Below the pieces are notes generated by a model. That model made no database searches and had not been told where the DNA came from. It saw nothing but the letters and a program-made list of their open reading frames with translations. Positions 17,924 through 26,448 of a stretch of 64,000 nucleotides of DNA are shown piece by piece. Within the stretch, counting starts at the first letter, position 1; every line of letters starts with the position of its first letter. The stretch is taken from assembly GCA_023390115.1 (NCBI GenBank), contig JAEWDM010000009.1:7326-71325 (forward strand), given 5' to 3'. Source of the DNA: Bacillota bacterium (GTDB lineage: Bacteria > Bacillota > Clostridia > Acetivibrionales > DSM-27016). The position numbers were made by a program, and so were the translations under genes.

Positions 17924-20203
17924 TTGAGCAATAAGGGATTTTTGCGCAGGGCAGCGGCGTTATTTACAGCGGCCGCTCTTATGTCCACTATGATGATAAG
18001 CAATTCTTCCCGTGCGGCTTCCGCTGAGCCGCCGTTCAACTATGCAGAGGCTTTACAGAAAGCTCTTTACTTCTATGACGCAAATAAGTGTGGCCCGGGA
18101 ATAACGGGCGGGAGGCTTGAATGGAGAGGAGACTGCCACGTAGAAGACACTGAGGTACCTTTGAAACCTATGGGAGAGGAGTTTGTAGGTTTAAACCTGT
18201 CCCAGGAGGAAATAGAAAAATACAGGGAGGTTTTGGACCCTGACGGAAACGGCTCTCTTGATCTTCGCGGCGGCTTCCACGACGCAGGGGATCATGTTAA
18301 GTTCGGACTGCCCCAAAGCTATACCATTTCCACATTGGGATGGGGATTTTATGAGTTCAGGAATTCCTTTAAGCAGATTAATGAGGAAGAGCATATGATA
18401 GACATTCTCAAATGGGGGAATGATTATCTCTTACGCTCAACCTTTATGAATGACAGCGGAGAGGTGGAGGCATTCTGCTATCAGGTGGGAGAAGGAAATA
18501 TAGACCATAACTGGTGGCAGCCTCCCGAGTTGAACGAAAAGTCAAAGGTGCAAAGGCCCGCGTATCTTGCGACTGCTGAAAGGCCTGCAAGCGATCAGGC
18601 GGCCGGAGCCGCAGCCTCACTTGCCATAAACTATTTGAACTTTAAGGATAAAGAGCCTCTTTATGCGGCTACATGCCTGGAAACAGCCAAGGCACTGTAC
18701 GAGTTTGCTGTCAAGTACCGTGGCTGCGGCTATTCCGGAGGATTCTACAATTCCTCATATGAAGAGGATGAGCTTTCATGGGCTGCGGTATGGTTAAATA
18801 TTGCAACAGGCGAAGAGTCATATATTGAGGATATCGTTTCAGTATCCGCCGATGGCATGTATACGGGATTTTTGGGCAGAATAATTTCCTCCACCGAAAA
18901 CGACTGGCAGAATATATGGGTGCATTCGTGGGATACCGTTTGGGGAGGAGTTTTTGCAAAGCTTGCCCCAATAACAAATACTGAAAGAGACTGGTATATT
19001 TTCAGATGGAATATAGAATACTGGTCGGGAATACAGCATGAAAATCCAAATGATACCACCTTCCTTGCAACCACACCGGCCGGCTTCAGGGTTCTGAACA
19101 CATGGGGCTCGGCGCGCTATAATGCGGCAGCGCAGCTTTGTGCATTGGTTTATAATAGATATCAGCCGAGAGAGGATTTCACCGATTGGGCTAAAGATCA
19201 GATGGACTATATTCTCGGAGATAATCCAATGAAAAGGAGCTATGAGGTGGGCTATTCGGATATATCGGCCAAGCACCCCCATCATCGTGCCGCACATGGC
19301 TCTAAGACACTCAGTATGCTTGATCCCTTAGAACACAGGCATACATTATGGGGCGCGCTGGTTGGAGGACCTGACGGTACCGACAATCATGTGGATGAAA
19401 CCACCGATTTTGTTTACAATGAGGTTGCCATAGACTATAACGCAGGATTTGTAGGAGCATTGGCAGGGATATATGAATGCTACGGACAGGGACAGGAGCC
19501 GCTTAAGGACTTCCCTCCCAAGGAAGAGGACTTTTTGGAGTACTACTCTGAGGCAAAGCTTGAGCAGGAAAATGCCGAAAGGACTCAAGTAACAATAAAT
19601 ATTCATAATGAGTCGGGCAAACCGCCCCATTTTGAGGATAAGCTGCAGGCAAGATATTTCTTTGATATCTCAGAAATGATTAATGCAGGGCAATCCATAG
19701 CAGATCTTGATGTGCAGGTTATGTACGACGAGTCTAAGATTGTGGATGGAAAAGGGGTCACAATAAACGGGCCTTTTGCCTGGAATGAAGCTGAGGGGAT
19801 ATATTATGTAGAGCTTGACTGGACAGGAAACAGCTTCTACGGAGAAAGAGAATTCCATTTTGCACTTGTACCAAAAATGGACACATCTTGGCTTACTCAT
19901 TGGGACCCTTCAAATGACTGGAGCAGAAAGGGGATTGCAGGAGAGTACGCAATCACTGAAAATATCCCGGTGTACAGGGACGGCGTGAAAATATTCGGAA
20001 GTGAGCCGGAAGGGGAGGTCCAGTCTGAAAAGGGAGACTTGAACGGTGACGGAAAGGTTGACTCTATAGACTACTCTCTTTTAAGAAGATATATCCTTGA
20101 GCTTGATTCGGATATAAATGTTGAGGCGGCAGACTTAAACAATGACGGGAATGTCAATTCTGCCGATCTGGCTATGCTGAAAAGGGCACTGCTTGAAATG
20201 TGA
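17924..20203 (+). CDS. Cellulosomal GH9-CBM3 cellulase
   Basis: A 759-aa secreted GH9 enzyme: signal peptide (1-33), GH9 catalytic domain (about 38-520) with GGFHDAGDHVKFG (Asp120, Asp123) and acid Glu in NEVAIDYNAG, CBM3 (about 535-685) and dockerin (DLNGDGKVDSID, DLNNDGNVNSAD). It lacks the Ig module of the two genes before it. An insertion before the catalytic motif (about 78-115) contains the calcium-loop-like DPDGNGSLD, seen in a GH9 subset from clostridial cellulosomes. Translation starts at TTG 17924, set by AAGGAGGTG at 17909-17917. It is the last gene before the terminator; no man5K-type mannanase or further cel genes follow as they do in C. cellulolyticum. Confidence 0.93.
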   Translation: MSNKGFLRRAAALFTAAALMSTMMISNSSRAASAEPPFNYAEALQKALYFYDANKCGPGITGGRLEWRGDCHVEDTEVPLKPMGEEFVGLNLSQEEIEKYREVLDPDGNGSLDLRGGFHDAGDHVKFGLPQSYTISTLGWGFYEFRNSFKQINEEEHMIDILKWGNDYLLRSTFMNDSGEVEAFCYQVGEGNIDHNWWQPPELNEKSKVQRPAYLATAERPASDQAAGAAASLAINYLNFKDKEPLYAATCLETAKALYEFAVKYRGCGYSGGFYNSSYEEDELSWAAVWLNIATGEESYIEDIVSVSADGMYTGFLGRIISSTENDWQNIWVHSWDTVWGGVFAKLAPITNTERDWYIFRWNIEYWSGIQHENPNDTTFLATTPAGFRVLNTWGSARYNAAAQLCALVYNRYQPREDFTDWAKDQMDYILGDNPMKRSYEVGYSDISAKHPHHRAAHGSKTLSMLDPLEHRHTLWGALVGGPDGTDNHVDETTDFVYNEVAIDYNAGFVGALAGIYECYGQGQEPLKDFPPKEEDFLEYYSEAKLEQENAERTQVTINIHNESGKPPHFEDKLQARYFFDISEMINAGQSIADLDVQVMYDESKIVDGKGVTINGPFAWNEAEGIYYVELDWTGNSFYGEREFHFALVPKMDTSWLTHWDPSNDWSRKGIAGEYAITENIPVYRDGVKIFGSEPEGEVQSEKGDLNGDGKVDSIDYSLLRRYILELDSDINVEAADLNNDGNVNSADLAMLKRALLEM

Positions 20204-20224
20204 TATAACAAACAGAGGAAATAT

Positions 20225-20236
20225 AACCGTACGGTT
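20225..20236. repeat. 12-bp perfect palindrome AACCGTACGGTT
   Basis: A perfect 12-bp palindrome lies between the last cellulase stop codon and the operon terminator. It could be a dimeric-repressor site or chance; nothing else seen near it supports a role. Confidence 0.3.
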
Positions 20237-20284
20237 CCATAAGTCAGCTTATTGAACTGTGCTCCAAGCGGGTGCGGAAAGACA

Positions 20285-20329
20285 ACAGAGTCCCCGCAGG
20301 ATTCGTGCAGAGTCCTGCGGGGACTCTGT
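20285..20329 (+). terminator. Cellulase operon terminator
   Basis: A perfect 17-bp stem (20285-20301 with 20313-20329; core TCCCCGCAGGA/TCCTGCGGGGA) and an 11-nt loop, followed by CATTTAAAGACTTTTG. The stem is very stable though the U-tract is interrupted. It separates the cellulase genes from the vanR promoter immediately downstream. Confidence 0.85.
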
Positions 20330-20342
20330 CATTTAAAGACTT

Positions 20343-20372
20343 TTGTTTATTTTTATGATATTATACTATAAT
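20343..20372 (+). promoter_or_regulatory. Probable vanR promoter
   Basis: TATAAT at 20367-20372 with a weak -35 (TTGTTT, 20343-20348) at 18-bp spacing. Transcription would begin near 20379, which excludes the upstream ATG at 20371 as the vanR start and supports the GTG at 20404. Confidence 0.5.
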
Positions 20373-20403
20373 GAGCTTTTGTAAAAAGGGAGCTGAATAT
20401 GCT

Positions 20404-21105
20404 GTGATAGCGAATATTTTAGTAGTAGATGACGAACAGTCCATTGCGGACCTGATTGAAGTATATTTAAAAAGTGAAAATTATAAAGTCCTTAAGTTCT
20501 ATAACGGGCATGATGCCTTGCGGTGTATTGAGAATGAGAGCATAGATCTGGCGATACTGGATGTCATGCTTCCCGATGTGAACGGCTTTTCAATCTGCCA
20601 GCAAATCAGAGAGAGGCATAACTTTCCCGTTATTATGCTAACTGCAAAGGACGAAGAGATCGACAAGATTACCGGGCTTACATTAGGTGCGGATGATTAC
20701 ATTACCAAGCCCTTTCGCCCCCTTGAAATGGTTGCGCGGGTAAAAGCACAATTACGGAGATTTACAAAATATAATGTGGCGGCTGAGCCTGTGCAGCAAG
20801 AAAGCACCATAGCATTTTCAGGCCTGGTATTAGATAAGAACAGACATGAATGTACCTTGAACGAAAGGCCGCTTTCTCTTACTCCCATTGAGTTTTCTGT
20901 TTTGTGGGTCTTAGCGTCCAATCGTGGGCATGTGGTAAGCTCCGAAGAATTGTTCCATGAGGTATGGGGCGATAAGTATTTTACCAGCAGCAACAATACC
21001 GTAATGGTCCATATCAGGCATTTAAGGGAAAAAATGCACGACAGTGCGGAGCATCCCAAATACATTAAAACAGTATGGGGGGTTGGGTATAAAATTGAAG
21101 GATAA
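20404..21105 (+). CDS. vanR: VanR-type response regulator (OmpR family)
   Basis: A 233-aa response regulator of the vancomycin-resistance two-component system. The receiver domain (about 1-115) has the acidic pair VVDDE, phospho-acceptor Asp in LAILDVMLPDVNG, the Thr/Lys switch residues (MLTAKD, ITKPF), and the C-terminal winged helix is OmpR-like (ending VWGVGYKIEG). It is expected to activate the vanG-vanXY-vanT promoter when phosphorylated by VanS. GTG 20404 is chosen because the promoter -10 overlaps the upstream ATG and the protein then begins VIANILVVDDE, as in other VanR. It overlaps vanS by a few codons. Assignment to van rather than a generic OmpR pair rests on the adjacent resistance genes. 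Confidence 0.88.
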   Translation: MIANILVVDDEQSIADLIEVYLKSENYKVLKFYNGHDALRCIENESIDLAILDVMLPDVNGFSICQQIRERHNFPVIMLTAKDEEIDKITGLTLGADDYITKPFRPLEMVARVKAQLRRFTKYNVAAEPVQQESTIAFSGLVLDKNRHECTLNERPLSLTPIEFSVLWVLASNRGHVVSSEELFHEVWGDKYFTSSNNTVMVHIRHLREKMHDSAEHPKYIKTVWGVGYKIEG

Positions 21106-22186
21106 ACAATTTCGTTCCGAATTCATGAGGAAAACTGTTTTAAAATGTGTAAGAGCGGCCATTGTGGCGTCGGTATTATATGCAATTGCTGTTTTCGCCG
21201 TCTATTACATTGGGCATCGTATTACCTGGCAGCCAACACCCTTGTATTATTTTTTGAAAAGAGCAGAGCTTTATTCCAGCCTTTTGCTACCTGTTTTGTG
21301 GTTTGCCATACTACTAATCATCATTTATATTTATTGGAAAAAGACTGTAGGATATATTGAGGAAATTGCTGCGGCGAGCGTGGCCTTGGTCCGGCCGGAT
21401 GATGAAGACATCCGATTGCCGGAGGAGCTTCGGGAAATTGAATACAGAATGAACCAAATTAAAAGAACAGCTCTGCAAAATGAAAGGGATGCGAAGGAAG
21501 CGGAACGACGCAAAAACGATCTTGTTGTAAACCTGGCGCATGATATCAGAACACCGCTTTCTTCCGTTATCGGGTACTTAAGCCTTTTGGATGAAGCTCC
21601 GGATATGCCTGCCGGACAACGGGCCAAGTACACTGCAATCACGCTTGAAAAGGCGTTTCGTCTGGAGTATCTTATCGAAGAATTTTTTGAAATTACCCGT
21701 TTTAATTTAAGCTCTATCGTACTGAATAAGGGTAAATTTAATCTTTCCTTTATGCTGCGGCAAATGGCGGATGAATTTTATCCCATGCTGTCACCCCAAA
21801 ACAAACAGGCTATTGTTCATGCACCGGAAAGCTTGGTCTTATGGGGAGACGCGGATAAGCTCTCCCGCGTGTTTAATAATATTCTTAAAAATGCAATGGC
21901 GTATAGCTACGATGGCAGCGTTATCGATATAACGGCCTTTAAACAAGCACAAAGCATAGTCATTCAGTTTACAAACAGCGGCGACCCTATCCCCCCGCAA
22001 AAGCTTGAAAGCATTTTTGAAAGGTTTTTCCGGCTGGGCTCTGCGCGATCCTCTCAAACAGGGGGAGCGGGCCTGGGCCTTGCAATTGCCAAAGAGATCA
22101 TTAATGCACACGGCGGTACCATTACAGCCCAATGCAATGGAGATAAAACAACATTTTCGGTTGATCTTCCAGCCGGAGACTTATAA
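21095..22186 (+). CDS. vanS: VanS-type sensor histidine kinase
   Basis: A 363-aa membrane sensor kinase. Two transmembrane helices (about residues 15-37 and 59-81) flank a short extracytoplasmic loop, followed by a dimerisation/H-box helix (NLAHDIRTPLSSVIGYLSLL, phospho-acceptor His) and an HATPase domain with N box (RVFNNILKNAMAYS), G1 (SGDPIPPQ), F box (FERFFR) and G2 (GAGLGLAIAKEI). The extracytoplasmic loop is very short, as in VanB/VanG-like sensors that respond to the drug or to lipid II. The start is uncertain: TTG 21095 lies 8 nt after a G-rich run and overlaps the vanR end; ATG 21125 would be shorter, and the frame is open from 21044. Confidence 0.86.
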   Translation: MKDKQFRSEFMRKTVLKCVRAAIVASVLYAIAVFAVYYIGHRITWQPTPLYYFLKRAELYSSLLLPVLWFAILLIIIYIYWKKTVGYIEEIAAASVALVRPDDEDIRLPEELREIEYRMNQIKRTALQNERDAKEAERRKNDLVVNLAHDIRTPLSSVIGYLSLLDEAPDMPAGQRAKYTAITLEKAFRLEYLIEEFFEITRFNLSSIVLNKGKFNLSFMLRQMADEFYPMLSPQNKQAIVHAPESLVLWGDADKLSRVFNNILKNAMAYSYDGSVIDITAFKQAQSIVIQFTNSGDPIPPQKLESIFERFFRLGSARSSQTGGAGLGLAIAKEIINAHGGTITAQCNGDKTTFSVDLPAGDL

Positions 22187-22220
22187 TGTGATAAAACCGG
22201 CTTCAGTTTTAGGGAAAAAG

Positions 22221-22257
22221 TAAGAACTCCATAAGACTTTCTTAAGATTTTGATAAG
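22221..22257 (+). promoter_or_regulatory. Putative VanR operator: four TAAG half-sites at 11-bp period
   Basis: TAAG occurs at 22221, 22232, 22243 and 22254, exactly 11 bp apart, so all four lie on one face of the helix. Tandem direct half-sites at 11-bp pitch are how OmpR/PhoB-family regulators bind as head-to-tail dimers. The array lies between vanS and vanG, upstream of a possible -10 (TAAAAT, 22290-22295), and no good -35 is present, as expected for an activated promoter. The repeat is seen directly; VanR as the ligand is inferred. Confidence 0.65.
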
Positions 22258-22340
22258 TCAAAAATCCAATATTGCCTGTCCTGCTTGGGTAAAATGAAAA
22301 TACCGGGCCGGGCATTTTTTTATTTGGAAAGGATGATATT

Positions 22341-23390
22341 ATGAAGAAAACGACAGTAGCCGTTTTGTTTGGCGGCTGTTCCACAGAATATGATGTTTCC
22401 TTGCAGTCAGCTTGTTCGGTGATAGAGAATCTTAGCCTGGAAAAATATAGTGTTATCTTGCTTGGAATCACCCGCCGGGGGGAATGGCTGAAATATAGCG
22501 GCGATATGAGCCGGATTCAAAACGACACATGGAGAGAGCATCCCTCCTGCGTTCCGGCTGTCATCTCGCCTGATCGCAGTACCCGCGGCATTCTTATATT
22601 GCATGGCGGCAGCATAACAACCATTTCCATTGACGTGGCTTTTCCCGTATTGCATGGAAAAAATGGTGAGGACGGCACGGTGCAGGGCCTGCTTGAGCTG
22701 GCTGGCATCCCTTGCGTCGGGTGCGGAATGCTTAGCTCGGCGCTGTGCATGGATAAAGATATGGCTCACAGGCTGGTACGCTTGGCGGGCATAAGAACAC
22801 CACGCTCTATTGTTTTACATTCCTCAATATCTGATGAAGAGTTGTCGAAACGCATATCTCATTTGCAATATCCTCTGTTTGTGAAACCGGCTAATTCCGG
22901 ATCATCCTTTGGAATTACCAGGGTTTTTCGCCAAAACGGGTTAACCGGTGCGGTGAGCGCCGCTTTTCAGCACGACCGGAAGGTTGTTATAGAGGAAGCA
23001 GTCGACGGCTTTGAAGTGGGCTGTGCTGTTATTGGCGATAAAACGCTTACCCTTGGCGAAATCGATGAAATTGAATTATCGCAGGGTTTCTTTGATTACA
23101 CCGAAAAATATACGCTAAAAACCTCCAAAATCCACACTCCCGCCCGCATTGATGCCGATACTGCGGAGCGCATCAGGCAAACGGCGTCAGTAATTTACCG
23201 GGCTCTTGGCTGCCGGGGCTTTGCGCGGGTGGATTTGTTTTTAACTTCTGAAAATGAAATTGTCTTCAATGAAGTGAATACCATTCCCGGGTTTACCACT
23301 CATAGCCGCTATCCTAACATGCTCAGGGAGATAGGGATGACCTTTACGCAAATTGTAGATGAACTTATAAGGCTGGCGATGCAGCCATGA
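22341..23390 (+). CDS. vanG: D-alanine--D-serine ligase, VanG type
   Basis: A 349-aa ATP-grasp ligase that joins D-Ala to D-Ser, giving peptidoglycan precursors with reduced vancomycin affinity. The N-terminal motif (VLFGGCSTEYDVSL), ATP-grasp core (PLFVKPANSGSSFGI), omega loop (FFDYTEKYTLKTSKIH) and metal-binding end (FNEVNTIPGFT) are all visible. The DYTEKY sequence of the omega loop and lack of the VanA-type signature place it with D-Ala-D-Ser (VanC/E/G/L) rather than D-Ala-D-Lac ligases. The flanking D-Ser racemase and VanXY fit only D-Ser specificity. The start at ATG 22341 has GGAAAGGAT upstream. It overlaps vanXY by 4 bp (ATGA). Confidence 0.92.
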   Translation: MKKTTVAVLFGGCSTEYDVSLQSACSVIENLSLEKYSVILLGITRRGEWLKYSGDMSRIQNDTWREHPSCVPAVISPDRSTRGILILHGGSITTISIDVAFPVLHGKNGEDGTVQGLLELAGIPCVGCGMLSSALCMDKDMAHRLVRLAGIRTPRSIVLHSSISDEELSKRISHLQYPLFVKPANSGSSFGITRVFRQNGLTGAVSAAFQHDRKVVIEEAVDGFEVGCAVIGDKTLTLGEIDEIELSQGFFDYTEKYTLKTSKIHTPARIDADTAERIRQTASVIYRALGCRGFARVDLFLTSENEIVFNEVNTIPGFTTHSRYPNMLREIGMTFTQIVDELIRLAMQP

Positions 23391-24151
23391 TAAGGTTACG
23401 GTTTGCAAAGCCAGACATTTTAAAAGGGAATTTGATTCTTGTCAATCCGTCCCATCCCATAAGGAGTGATATGCTGGAGAATTACATTGTTCCTGTGAGC
23501 CCTGATTCCTTAAATATTCTTTTGGAGCAGCAGGCGGCAAAGATGCTGTCGAAGGTTATAAGCTTTTTAGGGTGCAGGAATGAGATTGTTCCGGTAAGCG
23601 GTTACCGGAACATGCGGGAGCAGCAGCAAATCTATTCAAATTCCCTTGGGGGGCATGGAGAGGCTTTTACGCAAAAATACGTCGCCATTCCGGGGTGCAG
23701 CGAACATCAAACCGGCCTTGCAATTGATCTTGCCGGGAACAAATCTGAGATTGATTTTATCCGTCCGGATTTTCCATATACCGGCATCTGCGGGCGCTTC
23801 CGCGAGCTTTCGGTGAAGTATGGTTTTATTGAGCGTTATCCGTCCGGGCGTGAGCATATTACATGCATAGCTCATGAGCCGTGGCATTTCCGCTATGTGG
23901 GATATCCTCATTCGGAAATAATGAGGGAAAGATCTTTAACCCTGGAGGAATACACCGACTTCTTAAAACAGTTCGCTTATGAGGGCAGTCGCCTTTATTT
24001 TAGGAGAAATAACCGGGAATTTGAGATTTTCTTTATACCCGTTTACGATAACAGGCAGGTTACTATAGAAATTCCCGAGGGAATTCCTTATCAGGTATCA
24101 GGCAACAACGAGGACGGTGTTGTAATAACACTATGGAGGGGGCGGCTGTGA
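23387..24151 (+). CDS. vanXY: D,D-dipeptidase/D,D-carboxypeptidase VanXY
   Basis: A 254-aa zinc peptidase of the M15B (VanY/VanXY) family that destroys vancomycin-susceptible D-Ala-D-Ala ends, both in dipeptide and pentapeptide precursors. The zinc site is clear: SEHQTGLAIDLAG supplies His and Asp and EPWHFRYVG supplies the catalytic Glu and third ligand His; the substrate motif SGYRN is present. There is no signal peptide or transmembrane helix, so it is cytoplasmic, which distinguishes VanXY from membrane-bound VanY. The gene overlaps vanG by ATGA and vanT by GTGA, so the three are translationally coupled. Confidence 0.92.
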   Translation: MIRLRFAKPDILKGNLILVNPSHPIRSDMLENYIVPVSPDSLNILLEQQAAKMLSKVISFLGCRNEIVPVSGYRNMREQQQIYSNSLGGHGEAFTQKYVAIPGCSEHQTGLAIDLAGNKSEIDFIRPDFPYTGICGRFRELSVKYGFIERYPSGREHITCIAHEPWHFRYVGYPHSEIMRERSLTLEEYTDFLKQFAYEGSRLYFRRNNREFEIFFIPVYDNRQVTIEIPEGIPYQVSGNNEDGVVITLWRGRL

Positions 24152-26304
24152 TAAACTCTCAAAGAAAAGAATATACCGGAATTGATTGTTTCAGGGTTAT
24201 TGCAGCTTTTCTCGTAATTGCAATTCATACTTCGCCCTTAGCCGGGCTTGGAGAAACAGCCGATTTTATTCTGACAAGAGTGATTGCCCGTGTCGCCGTT
24301 CCTTTCTTTTTTATGGCTTCCGGATTTTTCCTGCTTTCTGATATGGAAAATGGCGGTAAGCAGCTAGGAAAATTGATAGCCTTTATAAAAAAGACAGCCA
24401 TAATTTACGGTATAGCCATGCTGTTCTATCTGCCGTTGAATGTCTATACGGGAGCTGTAAAGGAGTGGGGGTATTTACCGAGTCTCCTGAAGGACATTGC
24501 TTTTGACGGCACATTTTATCATCTGTGGTATCTCCCTGCCGCAATTATGGGAGCCTTTATAGCGTCGTTACTGCTCAAAAAGCTGAAAGCAGGACAGGCA
24601 TTCATTATCAGCCTGTTTTTATATATCGTCGGTTTGTTTGGTGACAGCTATTATGGTATTTCTGAAAATGTTTCATTTGTGAAAGCTGTCTATAGCGGCC
24701 TGTTTTCATTTTCCGACTATACACGGAATGGTATATTTTTCGCGCCTGTTTTTTTCTTACTGGGGTCCCTGCTTGCACGGCAGGTAAAAAGGATGCCGCT
24801 TAAGGCAGGACTTACCGGGCTTGCGGTATCTGTTATTCTTATGCTCGCAGAGGGCCTGCTGCTACACCGCTTCAAGCTTCAAAGGCATGACAGTATGTAC
24901 TTTATGCTTTTGCCCTGTATGTTCTTCCTGTTTCAGAGCTTGCTTTTATGGAAAGGGAAAAGCCTTAAAGCTCTTCGAAACCTTTCGTTGTTAATCTACC
25001 TGGTTCATCCGGCGGTTATCGTGGCAGTCCGCGGTTTTGCCAAAGCATCAGGGCTGCAAAAGCTGCTGATTGACAACAACAGCATTCATTTTGTGGCCGT
25101 GGCAATGAGTTCCCTTGCCGGAACCGCTGTGCTTATTATTCTCTTAAATATGAAGCGTACTTGCGGGGTTGCTTTTACCGGAGATACCGATAGAGCATGG
25201 GCCGAAATCAATATGTCGAGCCTGCGGCATAACGTAAAGGCTTTACAGCAAGCGCTTCCTGCCGGATGTGAAATCATGGCGATTGTGAAAGCGAACGCTT
25301 ACGGGCATGGCGCCATCCCAATATCGTCCTGTCTGAATGGCGTAGGAGTGAAAGCCTTTGCTGTTGCCACGATTGACGAAGGCATCTATTTGCGTATGAA
25401 AGGGATTAAAGGTGAAATCCTGATTTTAGGCTATACACCGGCAAAAAATGCCTCGGCACTTTTTCGCTATCGCTTATCGCAGACCGTAGCGGATATGCAG
25501 CATGCGGCAGAGCTGAACCGTTTTGGCAAACCGATACAGGTCCATATTAAAGTGGATACAGGTATGAACAGGCTTGGAGAAAGCTATCGGCATGTATCTG
25601 AAATTGCTTCTGTATTCGGCTTTGAGAATCTCAAGGTTTTAGGTATTTTTACACACCTTTGCGTGTCAGATAGTCTTGAAGAGTCCCATGCAGTTTTTAC
25701 GAATAAGCAAATTAAGCACTTTTACCAGCTTTTAGACAAATTAAAAACCAGGCACATTTATATTCCTCCAATACACATTCAAAGCAGCTATGGAGTTTTG
25801 AACTATCCGGAACTGCAATGCGGCTATGCACGAATTGGAATTGCGCTTTACGGTGTTTTAAGCACACCCGATGCGAATACCAAACGTACATTGGATTTAC
25901 GGCCTGTTCTGGCCTTAAAGTCTAAAGTTGCTCTCGTTAGAGAGATTGCACCGGGAGAGAGCGTTAGCTATGGATGTGATTTTGTCGCACAGAAAGGGAT
26001 GAAAATCGCCGTTGTTTCCATTGGCTATGGGGATGGCTTTCCGCGCAGGCTTTCCACCAACGGTCATGTTTTAATCAGGGGATGCCGGGCACAAATTATC
26101 GGCAGAATCTGCATGGATCAGCTCATAGCTGATGTCACCGATATTCCGGATATGCGAAGGGGCGATATTGTTACTCTGATTGGTATGGATGGCCGGGAAG
26201 AAATTGCAGCGGAACAGGTAGCCTTTAGCGCGGGAACAATCACCAATGAGTTGCTGAGCAGACTAAGCGATAGTCGTCTTAAAAGAGTTTTTCTTGATTT
26301 ATAA
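24148..26304 (+). CDS. vanT: Membrane-bound serine racemase VanT
   Basis: A 718-aa bifunctional-looking membrane protein. The N-terminal half (about 10-340) is an acyltransferase-3-type domain with about ten hydrophobic helices, thought to take up L-Ser. The C-terminal half (about 348-718) is an alanine-racemase fold: PLP Lys381 in IVKANAYGHG, VDTGMNRLG, the RICMDQL motif and GYGDGFPRR. It makes D-Ser for VanG. I use GTG 24148, which overlaps the vanXY stop and follows GGAGGGGG; ATG 24133 in the same frame is the alternative. It is the last gene of the operon, so the set is R-S-G-XY-T, as in the C. difficile vanG-like cluster, without vanU, vanY or vanW. Confidence 0.92.
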   Translation: MINSQRKEYTGIDCFRVIAAFLVIAIHTSPLAGLGETADFILTRVIARVAVPFFFMASGFFLLSDMENGGKQLGKLIAFIKKTAIIYGIAMLFYLPLNVYTGAVKEWGYLPSLLKDIAFDGTFYHLWYLPAAIMGAFIASLLLKKLKAGQAFIISLFLYIVGLFGDSYYGISENVSFVKAVYSGLFSFSDYTRNGIFFAPVFFLLGSLLARQVKRMPLKAGLTGLAVSVILMLAEGLLLHRFKLQRHDSMYFMLLPCMFFLFQSLLLWKGKSLKALRNLSLLIYLVHPAVIVAVRGFAKASGLQKLLIDNNSIHFVAVAMSSLAGTAVLIILLNMKRTCGVAFTGDTDRAWAEINMSSLRHNVKALQQALPAGCEIMAIVKANAYGHGAIPISSCLNGVGVKAFAVATIDEGIYLRMKGIKGEILILGYTPAKNASALFRYRLSQTVADMQHAAELNRFGKPIQVHIKVDTGMNRLGESYRHVSEIASVFGFENLKVLGIFTHLCVSDSLEESHAVFTNKQIKHFYQLLDKLKTRHIYIPPIHIQSSYGVLNYPELQCGYARIGIALYGVLSTPDANTKRTLDLRPVLALKSKVALVREIAPGESVSYGCDFVAQKGMKIAVVSIGYGDGFPRRLSTNGHVLIRGCRAQIIGRICMDQLIADVTDIPDMRRGDIVTLIGMDGREEIAAEQVAFSAGTITNELLSRLSDSRLKRVFLDL

Positions 26305-26313
26305 ATGCTGTGT

Positions 26314-26381
26314 AAATACCAAAAGCGGCTGTTGAAACCCGCGTAAGACGCTTTTGGTATTTCATGCTTTTGGTATTTCAT
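26314..26381. terminator. Convergent terminator with duplicated 3' arm
   Basis: A perfect 14-bp stem (26314-26327 AAATACCAAAAGCG with 26349-26362) and a 21-nt loop lie after vanT and before the convergent glycosyltransferase gene. The right arm is followed by a second exact copy of GCTTTTGGTATTTCAT (26350-26365 repeated at 26366-26381), so the left arm could pair with either copy. Probably terminates transcription from the van side, and possibly from both. Confidence 0.65.
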
Positions 26382-26448
26382 ATAGGTCAAGCCGGTGCAG
26401 CTTAACATTAATATATTGTGAAATAACGGTACTGGTGCGGAACAGACT

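Noticed and set aside
22272..22295. TTGCCT and TAAAAT as a standard promoter before vanG
   Set aside because: The spacer would be only 12 bp, so they cannot form a normal -35/-10 pair; an activated promoter using the TAAG array is more plausible.
20343..26400. van operon as part of a visible mobile element
   Set aside because: No transposase, integrase, terminal repeats or att-like duplications were found at either border.
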